This document shows, piece by piece, positions 1 to 9,634 of a stretch of 64,000 nt of DNA. The stretch is from Echinometra lucunter. Its lineage: Eukaryota; Echinodermata; Echinoidea; Camarodonta; Echinometridae. The translations under genes were made by a program, and so were the position numbers. The stretch lies in contig CM057158.1 of assembly GCA_029962745.1 (NCBI GenBank), forward strand, positions 6,879,179-6,943,178. Reading direction: 5' to 3'. The notes below the pieces were generated by a model. It saw nothing but the letters and a program-made list of their open reading frames with translations, had not been told where the DNA came from and searched no databases. Position 1 is the stretch's first letter, and each line of letters opens with the position of its first letter.

Positions 1-328
1 GGGGTCACCAAAAGATGTTAAAAATAAGCAATTAGTCATATACAATATTTGTACATCTAACGTCTGACTTCCTTTTATTTCATAGCTGCTACGCCAATAT
101 ATTTTGCTTCGTTTCATGCTATCAAATTGAATACAAATATGATCTATATATATAGAGTACTTTAATCGAGGAGTTTGTCTTCTAGTTATGAACATTGTCA
201 TCGCTGTTGTATGGCATTGCACACATGAACAGCAATTTTTGAAAATATTTCAAAAGAGTCTTTCTTTTCTTCTTCTTCTTCTTTTACTTTTCTTTCTTTC
301 TTTCTTTCTTTTTTTTTTATATACTTAC

Positions 329-757
329 AGTCCTGTTACATGGAACTGGAATATCCCCTTGCTCAAGACATAGCTCTGGAACATACAAACATGAAAAGAT
401 CATGTTAATGACGACTAGACATTGTATGGACAATTAAGATTATCAGTATCTGTATATACTGCAATGCGACAAAAGGGAGCATTTCTTTCTTCTTTTTTTT
501 TAATTTGGGGGTACTCATTTGTATGCTCTACATGATGATGAAGAAATTAAGGTGACATGACCCCAATTTTCGAATTATAGACACATACATGACATAACGA
601 GGAAGCAGCTCTTGAAATTTTCACATAAAACACTGATATACTATTTACAAGCCAAATCATTATGAGTTGCTTCCTTTTGTCATTGAACCACAATATAATC
701 AGCAATAATCATGATGGGAAATTCAAGAGCTGAGAGGGAGAGAGAGAGAGAGAGATG

Positions 758-788
<31 letters not shown>

Positions 789-817
789 ATAGTGGTATAG
801 TAAAGATTAGGAAATAA

Positions 818-856
<39 letters not shown>

Positions 857-1770
857 CAGTGGTATAGTAAAGATTAGGAAATAACTCACCCGTTTCGTTT
901 ATAGCTTTATTCCTTTCCATAATATTCGTAAACGCGTCGCCGCTCTCTGCTGTACCAAAAAGCTTCATCTCTGCATGTCAAAAGAAAAAAAAATCCAGTT
1001 TAATGATGATAAAATATAACCATAGTGTATATGCAGGCAGTGCGCAGCATTATCACTTGAAATGATATGTAATAATATTGCCCAATCACACGGCTCAGCT
1101 GACCCCCCCCCCCCCCTCAAAAAAAAAGAAGAATAAGAAGAAAAAAAAAGAGCTGTATATACGTAATAGTTATACAACTATTTTAATTTCTGTTTGGTCA
1201 TGACGATCTTTTCAAAATTTACTTTAGAACTGAGTGCAACATAATCATGATTAATAATGTCGGAATCTAGCCTCGGGGAGGGGGGAGTTAAAATATGATA
1301 AATAAATTATCAAGATAAAGTAAATATGTCATAGATTCAATGTAAATGGATCATAAAGAAGGAATATCAAATAAAGAGAGCTTGATGACTTGACGATCCT
1401 TCATAATTGAATAAAATACTAAACGCAATTTGAAATTCATATAGCTTACCTTCGAATGTCGGAGGTGCGAGATCCAACTATTGGAAAGAACAAATGTAAA
1501 AATCGATACCGAAAATTAACCATGAACCAAATTTTTAATTTCAATATAAACAGACTTACAGCACGATCAGAAAAACATTGTAGAATAAGGCTTATTTATG
1601 ACGCTATTAGATTACTCATAGGAATTGCAGTTTATGGTGTATTTCATTCAATGTGATGATGATGATGATAATAATAATAATAGTGATAATATTCGTTTGG
1701 ATGCATGGCGCCTTCTATTTAGAAATAATCTATTCCGAGGCAGCCCACAAGAAAAACTAAAGAAAGAAAT

Positions 1771-1818
<48 letters not shown>

Positions 1819-2727
1819 AGATGAGTGGCATATCCGTATGTCAAGCATTGTTAAGGGAGAGATAGGATTTCAACTTGGATTTGAAAGTTTCTAAGGATAT
1901 TTTAGTTCTCAACACCAGGATTTTGCATTTCGTAGATATTTGAGGGGGGATCTCTTCCACCTTCTGAAATATTTATCAAAGAAAGCATGACTTCAGAGAT
2001 TCGACAACAATTTCACAGCTTGGAAAGCGAATGAAATTCTAAAAATTTAATTGCCATTCATTTACCTTTGGGCTTTTGTTTTTTGTTTTTTCTCAGCATT
2101 CTATTTTTTTTTTTACTTCAGCAGTGAAAATTCTACATAATTAGCTATGTTTAATATTTTTGACGTCCAAGTTTTTCATAGTTGGATCTTGATAACATTT
2201 GATCAGAAAATATCTGGAAAAAAAATCACAGGCATTGACAGATTTCCGACAAGAGTCTTGGGTGAATTGAACGAGATAGTTTATTGTCTTCAAACCAGGA
2301 AAACCGTTCACTTTTCCCGGGGGGGGGGGGGGGGGGAGGGAGGGTGAGTGGGGACCGGCTGAATGCGCTTTGCTGAGGTAGTGACTGTTTTTCTATTAAC
2401 TTGAATTCTGTCAAGAGCAGTAACTATTTTTAAAATTTTACACATGCGTGAATGCCTCTGGTTTATATTCCGATTGGATTTAGCAACGTTAACATAAAGA
2501 TTGACAGATGTATGTGATGGACGACTGTTGTATGAATCAAAACACACGATAGAAAGGTCAATGTTATTACGTGACCTCGCACTATATACTCACTCCTCCG
2601 TCAGGGACTCCCTGTGCGTTCACAGAACCAGTTTTATAGTTGTACGCCGCCTATGGAAGGAGAGAGAGAGAGAGAGAGAGAGTGACAACGGGTAAGTGGC
2701 ATTTTCATAACATAGAGAGAGAGAGAA

Positions 2728-2776
<49 letters not shown>

Positions 2777-3770
2777 GAGAGGAAGAGACTACATGCATGT
2801 GACTTGAATTCGATGAGTCATCGGCCAATTCAAATAGGTATCAGTTTTCTTTTCAGCATAATGGTTCATACTCCGAATACCACGTTAATGACTCCGCAGT
2901 AATGAAAGTTTCGACAAAACTAGTTTTTGCTGACTTCCTAGTTAACAAATTTATTTTGACTTTATAAACAAATTTATTTTGACTTTATAAACAAATTTAT
3001 TTTGACTTTATAAACAAATTTATTTTGAATTTATAACTTACTAATTGTATTTGATCACCGAGGAACTAATGTTTTACAAGCTTTGCTTTTTTTAGTTCCT
3101 CATTTCTCATGTTTTTCTATTTCCTGTATAACCATGCTATAGGTTTTGTACATGTATCTATTGCCAACTTGCTTCAATTTTTGTATATCATTTTTCTTAT
3201 ATTGTAATTTCTGTTTGTTTGTTTGATATATATATATGACACATGAGAAATAAACACGCCTGAATTGAATTGAATTGAACTCACACTGTTCGGCTCCTAT
3301 TGAGCAAGTCTAGCTCCAAAAGATATATTTCATTAGTAGTGTATTACAAGTAGAGAACAGAAAAGGATAAAAGATAGACTTATGAGTGAAAAACAAAACG
3401 AATAAGATAAAGAGGAATAAATTTCAATCATAGTAGAGCTGATGGCTGAAATCTATGTCGGAAAATTATTTTTAAAGAGAGATAAACATTTTGAAGAAAT
3501 TGAAAAAATAGTATGAAAGTCAAAGGAACTTTGATGATAAAATATTCTCCATCCCTGAAATCATAAAGGCAATCATAGAAGTTTCTTGGCTGCATTCATA
3601 ACCATTAATTTGCTTATTGTTATTTTTCAAAGGAATATAAGAGAAATTGTATCTCTGTACAATGAGCTGAATCTGAGGAAATATGATAAGGATTTACAAA
3701 GATTAATACTTACATTAGCGGTGCCTACGAGCCAAACGCTCATACAGACAAAAATCCACGAAAACCCCAT
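329..3770 (-). CDS. Secreted or membrane protein, 5' part (runs off left edge)
   Basis: I do not recognise this gene. Reading the minus strand, exon 1 (3770-3714) is 19 codons starting MGFSWIFVCM, a hydrophobic stretch that looks like a signal peptide, and ends at a GTAAGT donor. Exon 2 (1477-1450) is a 28-nt microexon (LDLAPPTFE) with a pyrimidine-rich acceptor; the triplet just before it is an in-frame stop, so the acceptor must be used. Exon 3 (970-890) reads EMKLFGTAESGDAFTNIMER and onward to a GTGAGT donor. Exon 4 (375-329) reads ELCLEQGDIPVPCNRT and ends at GTAAGT in phase 0. All phases join, giving 71 residues, and later exons lie beyond base 1. The two cysteines and the leader suggest an extracellular role. 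Extra exons between 3714 and 1477 cannot be excluded. Each exon is short, so the model rests on splice sites and phase. Confidence 0.62.
789..888. repeat. Tandem duplication of about 69 bp with (AT)n tracts next to an exon donor
   Basis: The phrase AGTGGTATAGTAAAGATTAG continuing to AATAACTCA occurs at about 789-821 and again at about 858-888. Each copy is preceded by an (AT)n tract. The right copy abuts the donor site of exon 3 of the left-edge gene, so the duplication has copied intron sequence up to that splice site. Confidence 0.7.
1772..1816. repeat. (GA)n microsatellite
   Basis: Uninterrupted GA repeat of about 44 bp. Similar shorter GA tracts lie at about 727-755 and 4670-4687. Confidence 0.95.
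2655..2790. repeat. Interrupted (GA)n microsatellite cluster
   Basis: Several GA runs separated by short unique sequence. The long Ser/Leu-rich or Arg/Glu-rich open frames here are low-complexity artefacts of this tract. Confidence 0.9.
2945..3037. repeat. 23-bp tandem repeat, four copies
   Basis: The unit CAAATTTATTTTGACTTTAT plus AAA recurs with a 23-bp period at 2946, 2969, 2992 and 3015. The last copy is slightly diverged. Confidence 0.9.
3100..3284 (+). mobile_element. LINE-like 3' tail with (GAATT)n terminus
   Basis: A T-rich stretch ends in GAAATAAACACGCCTGAATT followed by GAATTGAATTGAAC. An AATAAA-like signal with a short pentamer tail is typical of the 3' end of non-LTR retrotransposons in invertebrates. 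No reverse-transcriptase frame is present, so this would be a 5'-truncated copy. Assignment is by structure only. Confidence 0.4.
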
Positions 3771-3950
3771 TTCAAAAATTGCACAGCAACTATTGCACTG
3801 TAACTCCTCTGTCTCTTTTCAAGCTGTAACACTACAATCCAGATCGATATAGTTATGTTTTCCGTCTGTTTCTGTGTTTCACCTCCAAACCAATATCGTT
3901 TCCTTTTGCTCCTTTTCTAATTCTAGGTTGGTTCTTAAAAACCTGTCAAC

Positions 3951-3984
3951 TGATATTTCTCTCAGAATGTGACGAGTATTTATA
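3951..3984 (-). promoter_or_regulatory. TATA box and initiator for the gene starting at 3770
   Basis: On the minus strand TATAAATA occupies 3984-3977, and an initiator-like TCAGT has its A at 3951, about 33 nt downstream. This is standard TATA-to-start spacing. It would give a 5' UTR of about 180 nt before the ATG at 3770. Inferred from sequence only. Confidence 0.4.
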
Positions 3985-4882
3985 GAGATTCTGGAGCCAG
4001 TTTTGACCCACAGATGATACTGGTAGGCAGATAGGTGACGAAGCAACTTCTTTCCTGTGGGCGATTCTTTTTTTTTTTTCTTTTTTTTTTCTTTCTTTTT
4101 TTTCTGGAACCGAACTAACTACCAATACCAGTCCAGAGCATCCTGATCCGAGAAAGTGATAGTTATAAGCCCCGCCTACATTCTTTAGTCTGCTTTTGCA
4201 GACATATTTTTATAGATTTATCATAAAGTTTCACGCTTTTCTCTAATTGTCTTTACAGTCAGTTGTGCTTACATTTAGAGTTTTTCATTTCAAATTTGAT
4301 TTGCAACAGTTTACTTAAGCTGAATTTATTCAAACGGCTGTTGACTGAATTTTGTCCGTAATGATCTTTCAAGTTTATTGATTTGTTTTTTAGTTGATTT
4401 CGCACTCCTTTTGTTTAGCAGGCAGAGGCAGTCGCACAAAGATACAGTTTATCAATTCGCAATTTAATGAAAGATGTTTAATGAGTAGAGGTTATAGAAC
4501 CGATGACATATATATTTCATACAACAATATGCTTATTAGCATATTCTCCAAAGTCAGGAAAATGTTTGAATATAAAGACTAAATTTTATTTGGTGTCTCC
4601 TTTGACTCATTGTTCATGAAATCTATTTTGAACACATGATATCATTTATCGTGAATGAAGACTGAAAGAGAGAGAGAGAGAGAGAGAAGGAAAAAACAAC
4701 AACAGCACATTAATCAAAGAAGTCTATTCAAGTTCACCTTTGTTCCAGTGCATAAGGTTTTCATGTTTAAAGTTCTGACCAAGTGACACAGAACCAGACG
4801 TTAGTAGTGACGATGCTTTTCTTCAGGAAAGAGATGAAACCTCCGAAAAAAGAAATCATTGCACTCTCTGTCCCTCTCATTC

Positions 4883-5040
4883 TTCCTCTTCTTCTTCTTC
4901 TTCTTCTTCTTCTTCTTCTTCTTCTTCTTCTTCTTCTTCTTCTTCTTCTTCTTCTTCTTCTTCTTCTTCTTCTTCTTCTTCTTCTTCTTTTTCTTCTTTT
5001 TCTTTTTTTTCATGTTTTTTTCTTCTTTTTTCTTTTTTTC
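4883..5040. repeat. (CTT)n microsatellite
   Basis: About 110 bp of near-perfect CTT repeat followed by degenerate T-rich sequence. Poly-Leu, poly-Phe, poly-Lys and poly-Glu reading frames here are artefacts. Confidence 0.95.
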
Positions 5041-6483
5041 TCTTTTTTCTTCTTTTTTGATGGGGGAGGGAGAGAGTGTTTCTCATTCTTGCAGCATTTT
5101 ATGTAAATTAATTTCAGTTTCGTTTTACTTGAATTCAAACCACTCTTTCATTTGGTTACTGAAATGTGAAATATCTATTCATTTATACCAATGTTTCGTT
5201 CAAGACACTAATTGATATTCATATCGGCGTGACAAAAACAAAACCTCACTAACAAACAACAAGCAAACAAACAAACAAACAAAATACATTCATCTGTGTT
5301 TATAACGAAAAATTTGTACATACGATGCCGGTTGATTTTTCATAAAACTAGTATGTTTTCATGTTCTTTAAAAAGGAAAAATATCTTATGATATTATCTG
5401 AAGAAATAGATTCGTGAAAGCATGAATTGATGAATAACACATATACATATATAATACAGAAATGAATAGATTAATGAACAGATAAACAGATGAGTTGAAC
5501 AAATAATTAGACAAATAAGTAGTCAATGAATAGCAAAAGAAATAACATTTTCTCCAGATTTTTATTATAAATATTATTGGGATTGTAGCTTTAATTGCAT
5601 GAAGCACTGCATTCCTTAAACACATTTCCTAATAAGGAAAGTAAACTTTCCTGTATCTGAGGTAATGAGTTGTACTGATTTGGCCATTAAAACCATGGCA
5701 ATAAGATAAACCTCCCTAATGGCAGTCCCACGAATCAGCTGGACTAGGTAGTGAAGCAGGCGTGCAGCAACGGAGGGGGTACTAGCTGGCATAACACACA
5801 CAAAATAGCGCACATGTTTTGGTTGCAAGCTTGCCCAACAAAGCAACAGCTCCATGAGTGGCCAATTGTCAAACTCTGTTTATAAATGGCAATAAAAGGG
5901 GGAGGGGCAGATTCGATCCCACTCTTTGGATGAAATGTGAATTGAAATGCGGTCTCTAATTTAGGGGAGAGTACCAGTATAGGAGGGGTCTTATTTTTTT
6001 TTTTCGCGTTTCCCTTCCCCACTCTCTCTCTCCCCCTCTCTATTTGTCTCCCTCTTCTCGCTATTCGATTGGGGGAACGCCACCCTCCCCCCCCCCCCCG
6101 TAGCTACGCCATTAAGTGAACTCTTTGATCAAATCGCTTCTTGTCTGGTCTCCTCGCCATTCTTAGCGGATATTTGACTCAATACACAACCGCACTGACC
6201 ATGTCCAGGGAAAACGGAAAGAATACCAGGAAAATGAACAACTATGAGGAAAATATTGCACGAAGAGGTGAATAAAATTTTCAAAATTAATCATATGCAA
6301 ATGAAAAAAAAGAGTAACTGAAAGATCAGCTGGTGCACTAAAACTTGACATGACTCATTTCTCTTTAGCTGGAAGATATTTAATTCAGCTTTTGACTATA
6401 TACTCATGATAATGCAATAGTGTACACGGATTAAATCATGTTAAATTGCGTGGACAATAAACTTTCCATACCTATTTCTTTTC

Positions 6484-6668
6484 TTACGTAACACGCGTAC
6501 TGATCTCGATGACGTATTTTCTCACTTCGACAGCAACTAAAGCCACTCTCATTATCATGAACAGTCCTAATGTTGCTCCTTTCTTTCTATCCTCTACAGG
6601 AAGGTGATTTCTCCAGGCATGCCAGGACAGGTTCGATTTAACATGTTTAAGAAGATGAGGTGGAGGAG
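6484..6668 (-). CDS. Possible coding exon cut by the assembly gap
   Basis: The minus strand is open from the gap edge at 6668 to a donor-like GTAAGA just below 6489. It reads, in part, LSWHAWRNHLPVEDRKKG and then a hydrophobic segment LGLFMIMRVALVAVEV. About 60 codons without a stop beside a splice donor is suggestive but could occur by chance. The plus strand has a competing reading: an acceptor ending CTCTACAG at 6600 followed by an open frame into the gap. I cannot tell which is real, if either is. No family recognised. Confidence 0.22.
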
Positions 6669-7168
6669 NNNNNNNNNNNNNNNNNNNNNNNNNNNNNNNN
6701 NNNNNNNNNNNNNNNNNNNNNNNNNNNNNNNNNNNNNNNNNNNNNNNNNNNNNNNNNNNNNNNNNNNNNNNNNNNNNNNNNNNNNNNNNNNNNNNNNNNN
6801 NNNNNNNNNNNNNNNNNNNNNNNNNNNNNNNNNNNNNNNNNNNNNNNNNNNNNNNNNNNNNNNNNNNNNNNNNNNNNNNNNNNNNNNNNNNNNNNNNNNN
6901 NNNNNNNNNNNNNNNNNNNNNNNNNNNNNNNNNNNNNNNNNNNNNNNNNNNNNNNNNNNNNNNNNNNNNNNNNNNNNNNNNNNNNNNNNNNNNNNNNNNN
7001 NNNNNNNNNNNNNNNNNNNNNNNNNNNNNNNNNNNNNNNNNNNNNNNNNNNNNNNNNNNNNNNNNNNNNNNNNNNNNNNNNNNNNNNNNNNNNNNNNNNN
7101 NNNNNNNNNNNNNNNNNNNNNNNNNNNNNNNNNNNNNNNNNNNNNNNNNNNNNNNNNNNNNNNNNNNN
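6669..7168. other. Assembly gap (500 N)
   Basis: Exactly 500 N, a placeholder size rather than a measured gap. Reading frames that span it are meaningless. Confidence 0.99.
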
Positions 7169-7177
7169 TTTTTCAAG

Positions 7178-7340
7178 AGGGGGGGGTGGTGTGTATAAGC
7201 ATCCCCCACTTTTTAAGGAAGAAATGATATTCGAAATAATCAGTTAGTAAAACTTTTAATAATCTGTCATAACAACCATCTTATTTTAGAATTTCTATTT
7301 GAAAATGCGATTGAAAACCAGAAAAGGGGTTATTTTTTGG
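7178..7340 (+). repeat. Dispersed repeat, copy 1 (inverted copy at 20230-20400)
   Basis: The segment from a G-run through CCCCACTTTTTAAGGAAG to AATGCGATTGAAAACCAG is closely matched by the reverse complement of 20230-20400. Both copies carry the G-run, the AAGGAAGAAAT motif and TTTAGAATTTCTATTTGAAA. It is an interspersed repeat family of unknown class. Confidence 0.75.
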
Positions 7341-7347
7341 CTCGCAG

Positions 7348-8065
7348 TTGCCCCCCGATCATTCGGGTGATGTTCGTTCATGTCGTTATTCCGAAGGTTC
7401 GTATATTCCGAAGGTTCGTTATTCCGAAACACGCAAATTGCGTATATACCCAGATGTTCGTCAGTCCGAAAATAATAAAGGGTTCGTTAATCCGAACATT
7501 GTGGCGTTATTCCGAAGGTTCGTTAGTCCAAAGGTTCGTTAGTTCGAAAATAAAATAAGGTTCGTTATTCCGAAGGTTCGTTAATCCGAATACGAAATAA
7601 GGTTCGTTAGTCCAAAGGTTCGTTAGTTCGAAAATAAAATAAGGTTCGTTATTCCGAAGGTTCGTTAATCGAAAACGAAATAAGGTTCGTTATTCCGAAG
7701 GTTCGTTAATCCTAAAATGACATAGGGTTCGTTATTCCGAAGGTTCGATAGTCCAAAAATGAAATAAGGTTCGTTAGTCCGAAAATAACTAACGAACTAA
7801 CGAACCTTATTTCATTTTCGGACTAACGAACCTTCGGAATAAGGAACCTTATTTCGTTTTCGGATTAACGAACCTTCGGAATAACGAACCTTTTTTCACT
7901 TTCGGACTAATGAACCTTCGGAATAACGAAACTCATTTCATTTTCGGACTAACAAACCTTCGGAATAACGAACCTTCGGACTAACGAACCTTCGGAATAA
8001 CGAGCCTTCGGAATAACGAAACCTTTGGAATAACGAACTGTAAACGATCATTCAAGGGGCGGCAA
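7348..8065. mobile_element. Foldback 'phrase-repeat' element, GGTTCGTTATTCCGAA type
   Basis: The left half (about 7376-7790) is built from many degenerate copies of GGTTCGTTATTCCGAA and GGTTCGTTAGTCCGAAAAT. The right half (about 7790-8045) holds the same phrase in reverse complement. The ends are imperfect inverted repeats: TTGCCCCCCGATCATT on the left against TTGCCGCCCCTTGAATGATC read inward from the right. A transcript would fold into a long hairpin. There is no coding capacity, so it is best described as a non-autonomous foldback element or MITE. Confidence 0.7.
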
Positions 8066-9552
8066 AATCGATTTTTCACCCCCCCCCCCCCCACTCCGGC
8101 CCTCTCGCACGAAAAAAAAAAGGATTATATCAAAGATTGCACTACAATCATGTAAATTAGTGCTCTAAAATGTTAACTTCATCGTTCAAAAATAAAAATT
8201 TTCTCACTCGGTCGCTACGCTCCCTCGTAGGGCAATGTTTCTCATTATTTATAAAGTCCGTCTATCAGCTATGAAAAAAAAGCAGATGCTTGCTTCATTC
8301 GGAAGGGGGGAGATCATCCCCCCCCCCCTCCCATTCATGACAATATAATTTGCGGTATTGCGATCAGCTTTCCACTCGTGTAAAAGAGCAAGTTAATTCT
8401 AACTCCATGGAAGCACTTTCAGAAATAACTTTGGGGTAATTTTCAAGGAAACTGTAATGTTAAACTCCCCAGATAGAAAACTCTCGCTCACCTCCTTCTT
8501 CTTCCTGTTGAGCGACCGCAATCTGTCACTTTCAACTCATGCAGTAAACGGACTGTACCACAACGCTCCAAATAGCAACCCCAAATGAAAGGCACATCTG
8601 TTATCATATCAAGGGTATAATGTGTACATGCACCACTATAATTCCATGTTAGATCTCTGGGAAACACAGAGAACATGTTTGTTTATCTGCAGTGCATAGT
8701 GCAGACAACTTACGGCACCAACCCCTTTAGAAATAAAATCAAACAAAAGATTGTATCTATTTAAAAAAACAAAAAACAACCGAACAATTCAACAACCCAC
8801 CCTTCAAAACAACAACGAACAGACACGACAAGAGTAGCGATAACAACTTCAACAACAATTAACAACAACAACAACAACTCCTCCCTCCCCTCCTCCCCCC
8901 CCCCAAAAAAAAAGCAAAAACGAAACAAAAACAAAAACAAAAAACAAAGAAAAAACACTATGTAGTGCAGTGCATATATAGTGGATATAATCCATTCTTT
9001 TTTTTTTCGTTTGAAAAATTTTCCCAAACTGCCCCGCTATTTTGAGGCTTTGGGATGGCTTGCGATGATAATGTTTCCGCAAAAGAAAAATACTTGATTG
9101 ACAGTTATGGTCAGTGTACAGAAATTAATTACACAAAAATTATTGATTCATACTTGTTATATGAGTACATGCAAAATGGAAGAACGTTTGGATCGAAAGA
9201 AATATATGCCAACGAAAATTCCATTCGGAATTGATTATGAATTTCAGTAGAGTCCTCTCTCGATCATGTCGAAATAACTTTTGAATGTATGATTTGCCTG
9301 GGTATACAGTGGAGTATAGTTTCTTTTCTTTCTTTCGGAAGCATTGCTATAGGGAAACATAAGAACAACGTTCCACACATTCACGGTTTTCAAACGATAA
9401 TTAAGATAATGCCTTTGGACAAGTTGGAAGCAGAAAGTAACGTGTTTGATAACAGTTGAAAAGGTGTAACAACCCTATTTACGGACTACTAGACAGTACA
9501 TTATCAGCGGTTTCGATCATCTATTACAGGATTAATGCATACTTTGACAAAC
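8066..9552. other. Intergenic DNA without recognised features
   Basis: Contains C-runs (8079-8093, 8320-8330), A-rich runs and a stretch of CAACAA repeats (about 8810-8880). Reading frames here are low complexity. This is the 5' flank of the CUB-domain gene. Confidence 0.6.
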
Positions 9553-9559
9553 TATATAG
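9553..9559 (+). promoter_or_regulatory. Possible TATA box of the CUB-domain gene
   Basis: TATATAG lies 82 nt upstream of the ATG at 9635. No clear initiator is seen, so support is weak. Confidence 0.25.
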
Positions 9560-9634
9560 CGATCCGATAAAGATGATACATTTATGCCTTGTGGAATTCT
9601 GAGAGGACTTTCAAACATTTAATTTTGACGCACA

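Larger units (their letters stand above)
4000..6668. other. No confident gene; low-complexity and unique AT-rich DNA
   Basis: The stretch holds T-runs (4070-4100), a long CTT microsatellite and scattered C/G runs. A possible exon lies beside the gap at 6484-6668 and is listed separately. I see no other supportable coding segment. Confidence 0.6.

Noticed and set aside
4783..5215. Poly-Leu, poly-Phe, poly-Lys and poly-Glu proteins
   Set aside because: These are the frames of a CTT microsatellite; there is no splice or promoter context.
6484..7247. Long reading frames across the N block at 6669-7168
   Set aside because: They consist mainly of unknown residues from the placeholder gap. Only the real flanks were considered.
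7376..8045. CRISPR array
   Set aside because: Repeats are degenerate and closely packed, with no spacers, and they invert halfway; the genome is eukaryotic.
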